A stretch of 64,000 nucleotides of DNA from Notoacmeibacter sp. MSK16QG-6 (GCF_024158145.1 NZ_JAMYXM010000001.1:992001-1056000), one strand, 5' to 3'. Shown: positions 53,988-63,833, numbered from the stretch's first letter. Notes: generated by a model from the letters alone, not told the origin. Program-made: numbers and translations.

Positions 53988-54035
53988 TCAGTATGGTCCT
54001 TTGCAGATGCGACAGGAGCGCCGGATAAGGAGGTA

Positions 54036-54050
54036 TTAACGAGGCGTTAG
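54036..54050. promoter_or_regulatory. candidate CtrA box upstream of tadD
   Basis: TTAA-N7-TTAG, one mismatch from the CtrA consensus TTAA-N7-TTAA, 70-84 bases before the tadD ATG. A further TTAAC lies at 54053-54057. In alphaproteobacteria CtrA often controls pilus genes. Assignment is by motif only. Confidence 0.4.
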
Positions 54051-54119
54051 GGTTAACAGAATACTTCTGGAAGCGAAAAGCGGCAGTGCGCCGTAACTGA
54101 CTTCGCTCGAAGGTGCCCT

Positions 54120-54929
54120 ATGGTTTACATTCACAAGCCTTTCCGTGCATTTTTCGCCTGCGGCGTTGCGGCGTTTTTTTTAACCGGCGCGGCGGGGTGC
54201 GCCAATAAGCCGGGACGTGCAGCCAGCAAATCCATGTCGGCTGGCATGACGCAATCGCAGGTCGGCGCAACGGCCCGAACAATCGGCGCGAATTATATCC
54301 GCGATCCGAAGGATCGGGAAACGGCCCTTCGCTACGCCACGGCCCTGCGCATGGAAGGCCGCAACGAACAGTCCCTTGCGGTGATGCGCAAGACGGTGAT
54401 CCTTCATCCCAACGATCGGGGCGTCCAAGCGGAATACGCCAAGGCGCTCGCGGCCAATGGTCAATTCGATCAGGCGCTACCCGCCCTGCGACGCGCGCAA
54501 ACGCCGGAATATCCCAACTGGCGATTGATATCGGCCGAAGCGGCTATCGTCGATCAACTCGGACGGCACGATGAAGCACGGGCGCTCTACCGCAAGGCGC
54601 TCGATCTTGCTCCGAACGAATCGTCGATCCATTCCAATCTCGGCATGAGCTACGTGCTGACCGGCGAATTGGCCACGGCAGAAGCGCATATGAAGCGCGC
54701 GGCAAGCCTGCCCGGCGCGGATAGCCGGGTGCGGCAGAATTACGCGCTGGTCGTCGGCCTGCAGGGTCGCTTCGATGAAGCGCATGCCATTGCACGGCGC
54801 GAATTGTCGCAGGCCGACGCCGACGCCAATGTCGCCTATCTCCAATCCATGCTGAAGCAGCAGAATAGCTGGAGCGAACTGGCGGCGGAAGACACGAACC
54901 CCAACCACGATGCCAATGCAACAAATTGA
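54120..54929 (+). CDS. tadD: pilus assembly lipoprotein with TPR repeats (TadD)
   Basis: A 269-residue protein. The signal sequence ends in FLTGAAGC, a lipobox-like Cys near residue 27. The rest has about five tetratricopeptide repeats, for example ETALRYATALRMEGRNEQSLAVMRKTVILHP and GRHDEARALYRKALDLAPNESSIHSNLGMSYVLTGELATAEAHMKRA. TadD supports assembly of the Tad secretin in the outer membrane. It faces the tadC gene convergently. The other tad/cpa genes are on the opposite strand. Confidence 0.9.
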   Translation: MVYIHKPFRAFFACGVAAFFLTGAAGCANKPGRAASKSMSAGMTQSQVGATARTIGANYIRDPKDRETALRYATALRMEGRNEQSLAVMRKTVILHPNDRGVQAEYAKALAANGQFDQALPALRRAQTPEYPNWRLISAEAAIVDQLGRHDEARALYRKALDLAPNESSIHSNLGMSYVLTGELATAEAHMKRAASLPGADSRVRQNYALVVGLQGRFDEAHAIARRELSQADADANVAYLQSMLKQQNSWSELAAEDTNPNHDANATN

Positions 54930-54967
54930 CTTGAGACCGATGCCGGTTCGCTTTTCCCTTTAGTCAA

Positions 54968-54990
54968 AAGCCCGCCAACTCGGCGGGCTT
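54968..54990. terminator. terminator between tadD and tadC
   Basis: AAGCCCGCC-AACTC-GGCGGGCTT, a perfect 9-bp stem with a five-base loop and A/T flanks. It lies between the convergent tadD and tadC and probably serves both. Confidence 0.75.
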
Positions 54991-55014
54991 CTGCTTTTGT
55001 CGGGCGCGGTCGTT

Positions 55015-55995
55015 TTACATGTTACGGGAAATTTCCATGCCGGCCGGCGTCAGAATGACGATGAAGAGCACCGGCAGGAAAAACAGGATCATCGGCACGG
55101 TCAGCTTCGGCGGCAGGGCTGCCGCTTTCTTCTCCGCTTCGTTCATCCGCTGATCGCGGCTTTCCTTCGCCAGAACACGCAAGGCCTGACCGATGGGGGT
55201 GCCGTAGCGTTCCGACTGGATCAACGCCTGACATACGCTCTTGACCGGCTCGAGCTGCGTGCGGGTTGCAAGGTTGTCATAAGCCGAGCGCCTGTCCTCC
55301 AGATAGGAGAGTTCGGCGGTGGTCAGCATCAGTTCTTCGGCCAGCTCAAGCGATTGCGCGCCGATCTCCTCGGCGACGCGCCGGAACGCGGCCTCGATCG
55401 AGATGCCGGACTCCACGCAGATCAGCATGAGGTCGAGGGCGTCAGGCCAGGCTTTCCTGATCGATTCGCTTCGTTTCTGCGCTTTGTTCTTCATGAAGAG
55501 CACAGGCAAATAAAAGCCAAAATAGGTCGCGCCGAGCACCACTGCGATCCGCACCATCAGCGTCTGGTCCTTCAGCAGACCAAAGCCGAATATGTAGAGA
55601 GACGACAGCGCCAGGAACACTAGCGGCAGGACCAGCCTGAAGAACAGGAAGCGCGTTACGGGCGCCTGGCCGCGATAACCGGCCGTGCGGATCATCTTCA
55701 TAGTCGCTTCATCGACAAGCGCGGCCCGCAGATCGAGCTTTTCGACAATTCGCGTCATTTTGGCGTTCTGCGTTTCGCGGAGACCGGCAGCGCGGCGCTC
55801 TGACGATTCCGCCGCAAGGCGCGCTCGTTGCTGTGCCCGCAACTCCTCGCGCTCCAGCGCCATCGTTTTCATGCGCTTCTTCATCGGGTCCTTGCCGAGT
55901 TGCGGCAACAGAGCGAAGAGCGTGGCGAAAACGGCGAGCGCCGTCAGAAGCGAAAACAGAAATGCCGGATCGAGAATGTCTTCCAGGCTCAACAT
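55015..55995 (-). CDS. tadC: Tad pilus inner-membrane platform protein TadC
   Basis: A 326-residue type II secretion F-domain protein. An N-terminal helix (AFLFSLLTALAVFATLFALLP), a cytoplasmic region with coiled coil, two helices (LFFRLVLPLVFLALSSLYIFG and IAVVLGATYFGFYLPVLFM), the F domain (DALDLMLICVESGISIEAAFRRVAEEIG), and a last helix (LTVPMILFFLPVLFIVIL). It partners TadB in pilus assembly. Four bases after tadB. Confidence 0.95.
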   Translation of the reverse strand: MLSLEDILDPAFLFSLLTALAVFATLFALLPQLGKDPMKKRMKTMALEREELRAQQRARLAAESSERRAAGLRETQNAKMTRIVEKLDLRAALVDEATMKMIRTAGYRGQAPVTRFLFFRLVLPLVFLALSSLYIFGFGLLKDQTLMVRIAVVLGATYFGFYLPVLFMKNKAQKRSESIRKAWPDALDLMLICVESGISIEAAFRRVAEEIGAQSLELAEELMLTTAELSYLEDRRSAYDNLATRTQLEPVKSVCQALIQSERYGTPIGQALRVLAKESRDQRMNEAEKKAAALPPKLTVPMILFFLPVLFIVILTPAGMEISRNM

Positions 55996-55999
55996 GGGT

Positions 56000-57019
56000 C
56001 TAGACCTCGAAGTTCATCATTTTCTTCATGACAAAGATACCCATCGCCATCAGAACGGCGGCAACCGCCAATGCAATATGACCGGTCGGATCGGTGAAGA
56101 GAGGCATGATATAGCCCGGCGAGATCACGAAGATCAGGCCGGCAACGATAATTGGCAACGAGCCGATGATGTAGGCGGACGCTTTTGCTTCCATCGACAG
56201 CGCCTTCACCTTGGCCTTCATCTTCTTACGGTCGCGCAGAACAGTGGCGAGATTGCCGATCGCCTCGGAGAGATTGCCACCGGCCTGCGCCTGAATCTGG
56301 ATGACGATGCCGAAGAAGTTGGCCTCCGGACAGGGCATGGTTTCCGGCATTTTCGCAATCGCCTCGGGCAGTGACAGGCCGACATTCATCCGTTCGATGA
56401 CACGGCGAAATTCGCCGCGAACGGGTTCCGGCGCCTCCGCGGCGATCAGGTGAACGCAGTCCGGTAGCGGCAGACCTGAACGAACGCCGCGTCCGATCAC
56501 TTCCAGCGCATCGGCGAACCGATCCAGAAACTGCCTGATCCGCCGGTTTCTCTGCCAACTGACATACCAGCGCGGCAGACCAAGTCCGGCAGCGAGCAAT
56601 ACCCCTGGCAGCAGAAAGGTCGGCATGATCTGGAAGAGATAGATCAGACCAGCGAGGACGATGCCGATGGTGACCGAAACGACGTGCATCGTCATAAGCG
56701 ATGTCGTGATGCCGGCCTGTTTCATCATCTGTTTCAGAGGCGGCTTCTTCTTATTGCCAACGCCCTTGGCCTTGTTCTTCTCGTCCAGCTGGCTGAGCGT
56801 TTCCTGGATCGATTTTCGCCGCCGGGCGGCATCGCTGACCTTGTCGCGGCGCGCGCGGACGATCGACTGATCGGTTTCCTGCCGTCTCACCCGGTCGAAA
56901 CGGCGGTCTGCCTTCTTTTCCTTTTCGATGCGACCGAAGAGCAGCGCGTAAGCAACGCCGCCAGCCGAGAGGCCGACGAGAGCGATCAATGCAATCAGGT
57001 TGAGCGACAATCCGAACAT
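56000..57019 (-). CDS. tadB: Tad pilus inner-membrane platform protein TadB
   Basis: A 339-residue type II secretion F-domain protein. An N-terminal helix (LNLIALIALVGLSAGGVAYALLFG) is followed by a basic region with coiled coil, two helices, the F domain (RFADALEVIGRGVRSGLPLPDCVHLIA) and C-terminal helices. ATG at 57019 was chosen, four bases after cpaF. It forms the assembly platform with TadC above the CpaF ATPase. Confidence 0.95.
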   Translation of the reverse strand: MFGLSLNLIALIALVGLSAGGVAYALLFGRIEKEKKADRRFDRVRRQETDQSIVRARRDKVSDAARRRKSIQETLSQLDEKNKAKGVGNKKKPPLKQMMKQAGITTSLMTMHVVSVTIGIVLAGLIYLFQIMPTFLLPGVLLAAGLGLPRWYVSWQRNRRIRQFLDRFADALEVIGRGVRSGLPLPDCVHLIAAEAPEPVRGEFRRVIERMNVGLSLPEAIAKMPETMPCPEANFFGIVIQIQAQAGGNLSEAIGNLATVLRDRKKMKAKVKALSMEAKASAYIIGSLPIIVAGLIFVISPGYIMPLFTDPTGHIALAVAAVLMAMGIFVMKKMMNFEV

Positions 57020-57023
57020 TCGG

Positions 57024-58481
57024 CTAAACCTCGCTTCGGCCCTTTTCCAGACCGTCGAGCGCTTCGGCAAGCCGGGCTTCTTCGCCATAATAGCGGGCGC
57101 GGTCCCAGAAACCGGGGCGGCCGATTCCGCAACCGACATGCTCGCCGAGAATCCGCCCCTGCGCATCCTCGCCCCTGATCTCGTACTTCAGGAGATCCTG
57201 CGTGATGATGACATCGCCTTCCATGCCGAGCACTTCAGTGATCTGGGTGATGCGGCGTGAACCGTCGCGCATACGCGCGGCCTGCACCACGACATCCACC
57301 GAGCCGACAATGATCTCCCGGACAGTTTTTTGAGGCAGCGCCCAACCGCCCATTGCGATCATGGATTCCATACGGCTGAGGCATTCGCGTGGCGTGTTGG
57401 CGTGGATGGTGCCCATCGACCCGTCATGGCCCGTGTTCATCGCCTGCAGAAGGTCGAACACCTCTGGGCCACGGACCTCACCGACAATGATCCGCTCCGG
57501 ACGCATACGCAGGCAGTTCTTGACGAGGTCGGTCATCGTCACCTGGCCCTCGCCCTCCAGATTTGGCGGTCGTGTTTCCAGGCGGACCACATGCGGCTGC
57601 TGAAGCTGCAGTTCCGCAGAATCTTCGCAGGTGATGATGCGCTCGTCGGTATCGATATAGCGCGTCAGACAGTTGAGGAGGGTCGTCTTACCGGAGCCTG
57701 TTCCGCCCGAGATGATCGTGTTGCAGCGGACGCGGCCGATGATCTGAAGAATGCGGGCACCTTCGGGCGAAATCGAGCCGAAGCGGACCAGCTCCTCCAG
57801 CGTCAGCTTGTCCTTCTTGAACTTACGAATGGTCAGCGCAGCGCCGTCGATGGCGAGCGGCGGCGCAATCACGTTGACGCGGCTGCCATCCATGAGGCGC
57901 GCGTCACAGATCGGCGAACTCTCGTCGACGCGGCGGCCGACCTGACTGACGATCCGCTGGCAGATGTTGAGAAGCTGCTGATTGTCGCGGAACTGGATAT
58001 CGGTGCGTTCGGTCTTGCCTTCGACTTCGATGTAAACGTCCTTGGCGCCGTTGACCATGATATCGGCGATATCATCGCGCGCCAGCAACGGCTCCAGCGG
58101 GCCGAAGCCCAGAACGTCATTGCAGATGTCTTCGAGCAGATCCTCCTGCTCTGCGATGCTCATCGCGAAGTTCTTGATCGCGATGATGTCGTTGACGATG
58201 TCGCGGATTTCCTCGCGCGCGGCATCGGCGTCCAGACGCGCCAGCTGCGACAGATCGATCGTATCGATCAGCGCGGAAAAGACCTGGCTCTTGGTGTCAT
58301 AATAGGATTCGTTGCGAGGGGAAGGCCGGCGCGCGGGCTTTGCCGCCGACGGAGCAGGCTTTGCTTCCGGGGCCGGTGCGGCGCCATCCGCTTTCCGTTC
58401 CTTCGTCAGCGTATCACCCGGCGGCGCCCGAAAATCGGGGCCCTTCCGCCTTGTTGTCTCCGCTGCCTTCTTGCCGAACAT
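57024..58481 (-). CDS. cpaF: pilus assembly ATPase CpaF (TadA)
   Basis: A 485-residue type II/IV secretion ATPase. After a Pro/Ala-rich start comes the N-terminal domain, then Walker [15 protein letters not shown], the Asp box, Walker B-like [39 protein letters not shown] with the His box. It powers Flp pilus assembly. Its ATG at 58481 is 31 bases after the cpaE stop. Confidence 0.96.
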   Translation of the reverse strand: MFGKKAAETTRRKGPDFRAPPGDTLTKERKADGAAPAPEAKPAPSAAKPARRPSPRNESYYDTKSQVFSALIDTIDLSQLARLDADAAREEIRDIVNDIIAIKNFAMSIAEQEDLLEDICNDVLGFGPLEPLLARDDIADIMVNGAKDVYIEVEGKTERTDIQFRDNQQLLNICQRIVSQVGRRVDESSPICDARLMDGSRVNVIAPPLAIDGAALTIRKFKKDKLTLEELVRFGSISPEGARILQIIGRVRCNTIISGGTGSGKTTLLNCLTRYIDTDERIITCEDSAELQLQQPHVVRLETRPPNLEGEGQVTMTDLVKNCLRMRPERIIVGEVRGPEVFDLLQAMNTGHDGSMGTIHANTPRECLSRMESMIAMGGWALPQKTVREIIVGSVDVVVQAARMRDGSRRITQITEVLGMEGDVIITQDLLKYEIRGEDAQGRILGEHVGCGIGRPGFWDRARYYGEEARLAEALDGLEKGRSEV

Positions 58482-58512
58482 TATTTGCGTACCACCCTCG
58501 GGTCGAAAAGGC

Positions 58513-59802
58513 TTACTGGCCCTTCAGCTTCTTCAAAATCGAATGCAACATGCCGGTCGAGCCGGCTTTGAGCTCCCGACGTCCAGTCAGAACTCGCGCC
58601 ACTTCGTTGATTTTCTGGACGACCGCGTGATCCGGCGTCATTTCCTCCAGCATCTGGCCATTCGTCGCGGCCGTGCCAAAAAGTTGAGGATCGAACGGGA
58701 TGACAGCCAAAGGCTTGATGCCGAGCGGGTCGACGAAGTCGGCCGGATCGATTTCCGGGCGTTTTGGCATTCCGGCCTGATTGATAATCAGATGCGGCGG
58801 CGGATCGTTCGGCCGCAACCGTTTCATCGTGTCGATAATGTTTTTGGCGTTGCGAAGATTGGTCAGTTCCGGCGTCGCCACGATGACGATTTCATCAGCT
58901 TCAGCGAGTGTCCGGCGCGTCCAGGCGTGCCAGCTATGGGGCACGTCGAGAATGACAATCGGGGTGGTCGCCTGCATGACCTCGACAATCGAAGCAAAAG
59001 CCGCCTCGTCGAAATCGTAGACGCGTTCGAGCGTTGACGGCGCCGCCAGGAGGGACAGCCGGTCAGAACATTTCGATAGCAGGCGATCCAGATAGGTCTC
59101 GTCCACGCGCTCCGGTGAGAATACGGCCTCGGCAATGCCCTGGGCGGGGTCCTGATCGAAATTGATGTTCGCCGTGCCGAATGCCAGATCCATATCGGCG
59201 ATAACGACATCGTTCTCGAAAAGATTGGTGACGGCCCACGCCACATTGTGAGCGATGGTCGACGCGCCGACACCGCCTTTCGCGCCGACAAAGGCGATGG
59301 AGCGACCGAGCGGAGCTTCGTTCTCCGTCGAATAGATGGTCTCGATAGCCGCGATCAGATCGGCGAGCGAAACAGGCGCAACCATATATTCGGAAATGCC
59401 GCTCCGCATCATTTCGCGATAGAGCGAGACATCGTTGAAGTGCCCGATCACAACGACCCGCGTCGAGGAATCGCAAACCTCAGCCAGATTGGCGAGCTGC
59501 TTCATGATGTATTCGGGTTCGACCCGCGTTTCCACAAGCAGCAGGTTTGGCGTGGTGTTCTGCGCGTAATATTCCGCTGCTGCACGAACACCACCGGTAT
59601 GAACGGTCACATGAGCGCGCGCCATGCGCCGATCCTGAGCCGCTCTTTCGATCGGCTGTTGAACACCGGCAGAATCGCACCATGCATGGATGGTGATACG
59701 AGGGATCGGTCGCGCACTGTCGAGTTTGTCCCTGTCACGGCTTGACAGCGTGACTTCGCCTTCCTCTAGACCGGGCTCAGTGTGGAGTGGCTCTACAGAC
59801 AT
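58513..59802 (-). CDS. cpaE: pilus assembly protein CpaE (TadZ)
   Basis: A 429-residue ParA/MinD-type protein. The N-terminal 150 residues form a receiver-like domain (TPNLLLVETRVEP, VVVIGHFNDVSLYREMMRSGISEYMVAPVS). The ATPase domain has the deviant Walker A GAKGGVGAST, then NDVVIADMDLAFGT. TadZ positions the pilus machine, often at a cell pole. ATG at 59802 has GGAG in front; an upstream TTG is less likely. Confidence 0.94.
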   Translation of the reverse strand: MSVEPLHTEPGLEEGEVTLSSRDRDKLDSARPIPRITIHAWCDSAGVQQPIERAAQDRRMARAHVTVHTGGVRAAAEYYAQNTTPNLLLVETRVEPEYIMKQLANLAEVCDSSTRVVVIGHFNDVSLYREMMRSGISEYMVAPVSLADLIAAIETIYSTENEAPLGRSIAFVGAKGGVGASTIAHNVAWAVTNLFENDVVIADMDLAFGTANINFDQDPAQGIAEAVFSPERVDETYLDRLLSKCSDRLSLLAAPSTLERVYDFDEAAFASIVEVMQATTPIVILDVPHSWHAWTRRTLAEADEIVIVATPELTNLRNAKNIIDTMKRLRPNDPPPHLIINQAGMPKRPEIDPADFVDPLGIKPLAVIPFDPQLFGTAATNGQMLEEMTPDHAVVQKINEVARVLTGRRELKAGSTGMLHSILKKLKGQ

Positions 59803-59833
59803 TGTCGGCTCCGAACGGCGGTTCTCATGCAAA

Positions 59834-60511
59834 TTATCGGTCGCGATAGGTATCGATCGCGTTTGAACGCGCCTCGATATCGGGCGGGGTCATGCGGCGT
59901 GGGCCGAGAAGGTCCGTCGGATTGTCAAGCATGGCGGCGATATTGGCCTGGGTGGAACAACCAAAATCCCGATAGTGACGGTTCTCGGAATTATCGATCA
60001 TGTTCTCCGAATAATCGCCGCAGACAGGCGGAATCGCACCCAGGCCGGTTCGCAGGAGGATCAGCTTGGACTGTTGCGGCGTTGCCGGTGTGTAATCGTA
60101 GGCCGCCATCATCGTGGCTGGCACGCCGATCTGGGTCAGCGATTGCACCATATCGCCCGCGACAGCTTCCGCCGCGAAGGAGTTGGGCATGCCTTTGGGT
60201 ATCAGAATCTGAAATCCGCCACCGGCGCGGGGGTCCCAACCGGCGGCAAAGCCTTCCACGACTTCCCTCTGCTCATAAGTGAGCGCCGACGCCCCTGCGA
60301 GAACCGGAAACTCCAGTTTCGTTGTCTTGGCGCCCAAGCGGATCGGGTGGTTGATCTCGACCCGATCCTTGATCGCGCCGGTTACGATCTTATCCCGATG
60401 CAGCTTGCCGCAGCCGGCGAGGCTGGCAGCGAGCGCCAGGGCGATGCCGGCCCGCACGGAAATTCCAAGGGCGTTCCGCAACCGATCATGCCGTCTTATT
60501 GTCGTGGTCAT
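59834..60511 (-). CDS. cpaD: pilus biogenesis lipoprotein CpaD
   Basis: A 225-residue lipoprotein. The signal sequence ends LAASLAGCGK, with the lipobox Cys near residue 34. Then NHPIRLGAKTTKLEFPVLAG, the CpaD-family core GDYSENMIDNSENRHYRDFGCSTQANIAAML and DNPTDLLGPRRMTPPD. It is an outer-membrane-associated partner of the secretin. It follows cpaC by 13 bases. Confidence 0.93.
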   Translation of the reverse strand: MTTTIRRHDRLRNALGISVRAGIALALAASLAGCGKLHRDKIVTGAIKDRVEINHPIRLGAKTTKLEFPVLAGASALTYEQREVVEGFAAGWDPRAGGGFQILIPKGMPNSFAAEAVAGDMVQSLTQIGVPATMMAAYDYTPATPQQSKLILLRTGLGAIPPVCGDYSENMIDNSENRHYRDFGCSTQANIAAMLDNPTDLLGPRRMTPPDIEARSNAIDTYRDR

Positions 60512-60524
60512 GGCAGGACGCCCC

Positions 60525-61958
60525 TTATTTGTAGATGTAGCCGACATTGCCGCGCCAGGCCGGAAGAGTGCTCTTCTTGCGCGCCACGCCGTAGAGGCGG
60601 TTCACGCGGCCGAGGAAATTCTGAGGACCGTCGGCCGCCGGCTCAAAGCCGTAATCCGGACGCTGGATCTGGTCTGGGCTGGTCTGTCGAACCAGGAACG
60701 GCCGCACGATCACAACCAATTCGGTTTCAGTCCGTTCGTAGCTACGCTCACGAAAGAGGGTGCCGAAAATCGGGATGCGCCCGAGACCGGGGGTCCGGTT
60801 CTGATCGATCGAGAACTGATCGCGGATCAACCCGGCCATCATCATGGTACCGCCGGAGGACATCTCCACCTCAGTCGAAGCGCGGCGTGTCTTGCGTTGC
60901 TGAACGGTCGCATTGGAGCCGGCCTCAATGGTCAGTTCATTGGTTGGCTCGTTCAATTCGGTTTCGATCTGAAGCGCGATCCGTCCCTCGGCCAGCACGG
61001 TCGGCGTGAAATTCAGCGTCACACCGTATTCGACGGACTCGGTCGATGAGTTGTCATCGCCAACCACCGTCACCGTACCTTCCGCGCCGACCTGGAACGT
61101 GGCCTCCCTGCCAGACACCGCGACAAGGGTCGGTTCGGCAACCGTTCTCATGACGCCGTTCTGCTCCAGCGCATTGAGTGTGGCGTCCAGCTCATATCCG
61201 CCGATGGTGCCGGAGCCGCCCAACGTCAATTGGCCCGCTTCAGAGGTTCCGGTCAGGTTGAATGCGCTCGATCCAGTCGCGCTGTTGAGCGAGAGATTGA
61301 CGCCGAGATCCTTCAGCGCGCGGCGGGTCACTTCCGCCACCGTCACACGCAACATCACCTGATCCTGCCCGACGAGCTGGAGCAGATTGACGATTGAGGA
61401 GGTCTTCTCCGATGTCAGGCCGTTAATATCGGTCGCGATGACTTCACCGCCAGTGGCTTCGCCACCCGTCACATAGATGGTCGCCAATTGCTCAGCCTTG
61501 GAGGCATCGAGAGGCGAGCGGACTGTGCCTGTCAGGACGACGTTGTCGTTGACGATTTCGGCATCAATATTGGCCGTCGGCAAGAAGCGGCGAAGATACT
61601 GGACCAGTCCTGCCACGTCGCGCTCGATGACAAGATCGAAAGACGCGAGCTGATTGCCGCCTGCACCGAAGACGAAAACATTGGTGCGTCCGACCTTCTT
61701 GCCAAAGAAGTAGATGCGGCGTGATGTGCGCGTCACGGCATCGGCGACTTCCGGGTTGGCGACAAGAATATCGGTCGCATCCGCCGGCAAATCGACGACG
61801 ATGGATTTATCGAGGCCCAGCTTCACTTCCTGATCCGTACTGGTACTCAAAATATTGACGCCCTGCCCCATCGCCGGCAGCGCTGCCGGGGTCAGCCCCG
61901 TCGCGCTGGCCAGAAGAACCACGGCCAGACGCCGGGCACAGGCGGCAATGCGTTTCAT
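60525..61958 (-). CDS. cpaC: Tad pilus outer-membrane secretin CpaC
   Basis: A 477-residue secretin. A signal peptide ending near AMGQG, then N-terminal RHH/BON-like domain (KSIVVDLPADATDILVANPEVADAVTRTSRRIYFFGKKVGRTNVFVFG) and the secretin domain with VMLRVTVAEVTRRALKDLG, GTMMMAGLIRDQ and VVIVRPFLVRQ. It forms the pore for the Flp pilus. ATG at 61958 follows AAGGAAAG. Confidence 0.95.
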   Translation of the reverse strand: MKRIAACARRLAVVLLASATGLTPAALPAMGQGVNILSTSTDQEVKLGLDKSIVVDLPADATDILVANPEVADAVTRTSRRIYFFGKKVGRTNVFVFGAGGNQLASFDLVIERDVAGLVQYLRRFLPTANIDAEIVNDNVVLTGTVRSPLDASKAEQLATIYVTGGEATGGEVIATDINGLTSEKTSSIVNLLQLVGQDQVMLRVTVAEVTRRALKDLGVNLSLNSATGSSAFNLTGTSEAGQLTLGGSGTIGGYELDATLNALEQNGVMRTVAEPTLVAVSGREATFQVGAEGTVTVVGDDNSSTESVEYGVTLNFTPTVLAEGRIALQIETELNEPTNELTIEAGSNATVQQRKTRRASTEVEMSSGGTMMMAGLIRDQFSIDQNRTPGLGRIPIFGTLFRERSYERTETELVVIVRPFLVRQTSPDQIQRPDYGFEPAADGPQNFLGRVNRLYGVARKKSTLPAWRGNVGYIYK

Positions 61959-61990
61959 GATGATCTTTCCTTGCAGCTTTACCCGGTCCA

Positions 61991-62788
61991 TCATTTCGAT
62001 GCCTGACCTCCCTTGATGAGGCGCACGGTCTTGGACTGTCGGTCCTCCCGCTCACCCAATGGCGGTAGCGGCGCGCGTATGCCGACATCCTTGACGGAGC
62101 GAAGGACCAGAGAGATCTGGTCGTATGTCTGCTGGGCTACGGTCACGAGTTCGACCTCATCGGGAGACAGTTCCAGCGTCGCGGTCTGGCCTATGCTGGT
62201 CTGTGGCCCATCCGGTCCCTGCTTGAAGAACTGGTCAATCGCCAGAACACGCACATTTTCCAGAATGATGTTGGTGTTGACGGTGCCGTCTTCCGTTTTG
62301 ATGCCCATGAGGTCGACGTAGTCGTTCGGCAGGACGAAGCCGCCGCCAGTGCTTTCACTTGAGACGCGGACGGCCAGAGCGCGCATGCCTTTGGGCAAGA
62401 CAGCGCTCATGTAATTCTTGCCGAAGCCGACCAGCCTGTTTTTGCGAATGGGCTCCCCGACGGTCAGCGGCAGCCGGACGGTCGTGCCGACCAGCTTGTT
62501 TATGGCATCGGGCTCTTTGCTTTTGACGACGTAGCTCGGATCGACGACCTCGGCAGGCCATTTCTGCCAACGCATCTGTTCCAGGATCAACGTCTCGCCG
62601 ATGCCGATCGGCTCGACCATGACCAGCACCTCTTCGACCGCAACGGGCGGAGGCGCAGGCTCAGAGGTTTCTGAAAGTTGAGGCTGCGGCACGGGCGCGG
62701 GCTCGTCCATAAAGCCCTTGGCCAGAATACCAGCACCGATGGCGGCGACCAGCGCAACAGCCAGAACGATGATCTGAGACGACTTCAT
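61991..62788 (-). CDS. cpaB: Flp pilus assembly protein CpaB (RcpC)
   Basis: A 265-residue protein with an N-terminal membrane anchor (IIVLAVALVAAIGAGILAKGF), a proline-rich linker, and an SAF-like domain (VEPIGIGETLILEQMRWQKWP, VRLPLTVGEPIRKNRLV). It helps secretin and pilus assembly in the periplasm. A CtrA-like box lies 58-72 bases upstream of its ATG. Confidence 0.94.
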   Translation of the reverse strand: MKSSQIIVLAVALVAAIGAGILAKGFMDEPAPVPQPQLSETSEPAPPPVAVEEVLVMVEPIGIGETLILEQMRWQKWPAEVVDPSYVVKSKEPDAINKLVGTTVRLPLTVGEPIRKNRLVGFGKNYMSAVLPKGMRALAVRVSSESTGGGFVLPNDYVDLMGIKTEDGTVNTNIILENVRVLAIDQFFKQGPDGPQTSIGQTATLELSPDEVELVTVAQQTYDQISLVLRSVKDVGIRAPLPPLGEREDRQSKTVRLIKGGQASK

Positions 62789-62845
62789 ACCGATTCCTTC
62801 TGAAGGGCGTTTCGCCCCGTCGAAGGGAATCTGCGTCCGCAATCG

Positions 62846-62860
62846 TTAGATTACGGTTAA
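62846..62860. promoter_or_regulatory. candidate CtrA box upstream of cpaB
   Basis: TTAG-N7-TTAA, one mismatch from the CtrA consensus. It lies in the 120-base gap between cpaA and cpaB, on the same side as the tadD and pilin boxes. Function inferred from motif. Confidence 0.4.
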
Positions 62861-62908
62861 TCAATCAAGATCAGACATACTTAATAAAATGCAAAGCGGC
62901 ATCTGGAG

Positions 62909-63448
62909 TTAGCTTATCGCCAGGCTCTCGATGACAAGGCGGGCAATTGGCGACTGCGGAAATGCCATCAATCCAGCCATTCCGAGGGCAAGACCATAGG
63001 GCACGCCGCTATCGTTTTCTTCCAGATAGGCGGGCATTTGGGTATTGGGGCCAAGTACACGACCGGCAAAGAAACGCACGATTTCGTTGTGGCGGAATAA
63101 AAGTACGCCGACGGTCACAACTCCGCCCAGAAGGCTTGCTGCCAAAAGATAATACACTAGGGGGTCGCCCCACCCCATCCAGAGCGCCGTTGCGGCAATC
63201 AGTTTTGCGTCGCCACCGCCCATCGTACCGAACGCGAACATCGCGAAGGTGGCAGCGAGAACGCCAGCAAAGACCGCAGCGTGCAAGCCGATATCAGACC
63301 ATCCCATGCCGGTGGTGAGAGCCACGAGCAAAAAAATGGCAATAAGCGTAAAGGAGACACGGTTGGCGATAGTCATCGATAGGCTGTCGGTGATTGCCGC
63401 CCAAATCATACAGAACGGAAAGACCACCAATATGACAGCTTCGATCAT
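62909..63448 (-). CDS. cpaA: A24-family prepilin peptidase CpaA (TadV)
   Basis: A 179-residue membrane peptidase. The two catalytic Asp residues are in AAITDSLSM and GGGDAKLIAAT. Six hydrophobic segments. It removes the short leader of the Flp pilin. It follows the pilin gene by 109 bases. Confidence 0.94.
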   Translation of the reverse strand: MIEAVILVVFPFCMIWAAITDSLSMTIANRVSFTLIAIFLLVALTTGMGWSDIGLHAAVFAGVLAATFAMFAFGTMGGGDAKLIAATALWMGWGDPLVYYLLAASLLGGVVTVGVLLFRHNEIVRFFAGRVLGPNTQMPAYLEENDSGVPYGLALGMAGLMAFPQSPIARLVIESLAIS

Positions 63449-63490
63449 CGCTTAGGTCCTGTACGTCCCAGATCAATTGAGAATCGTTAA

Positions 63491-63549
63491 CGGAGGCGGA
63501 TCGCAAGACCCGCCTTCCGTGATCTTCCTTTCAAAGCCTAGAAAAGGCT
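63491..63549 (-). other. two hairpins between pilin gene and cpaA
   Basis: On the minus strand, AGCCT-TTTCT-AGGCT (63535-63549) sits eight bases after the pilin stop, followed by TTTG, and a longer bulged stem CGGAAGGCGG...CCGCCTCCG follows (63491-63519). Together they could act as an attenuator that keeps pilin expression above that of the assembly genes. Weak by U-run criteria. Confidence 0.4.
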
Positions 63550-63557
63550 CAAATTAC

Positions 63558-63725
63558 TTAGCCTTTGATGCTAGAAGCGATCGAGCTGAATTTGGACTTC
63601 AGGTTGGTGCCGACAGCGGTCACTGCGGTGATGATGGCCACAGCGATCAGCGCAGCGATCAGGCCGTATTCGATAGCGGTTGCGCCGGATTCATCTTTGG
63701 CGAAACGAGCAATCAGCTTGGTCAT
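63558..63725 (-). CDS. pilA: Flp/Fap-type major pilin
   Basis: A 55-residue prepilin. The leader ends at DESG, and the mature part begins ATAIEYGLIAALIAVAIITAV, the Flp hallmark with the Glu-Tyr pair. The rest is short and Ser/Gly-rich (SKFSSIASSIKG). ATG at 63725 follows GGAG; an upstream in-frame start is unneeded. It is the first gene of the cpa unit. Confidence 0.97.
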   Translation of the reverse strand: MTKLIARFAKDESGATAIEYGLIAALIAVAIITAVTAVGTNLKSKFSSIASSIKG

Positions 63726-63833
63726 TGTAAAAGCTCCTGGTTCAGGTTGCACAGCACGTCCGTCAACATTGTCTGCCCGTTGATCGGATGCGGCCAATCT
63801 ACCGCCGACCTGTTTCATGCTCGTTAGCAAATA

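Noticed and set aside
57330-58571. 413-codon open frame on the plus strand opposite cpaF
   Set aside because: Antisense to a clear cpaF gene, with low-complexity Arg/Asp/Ala-rich composition and no recognised family.
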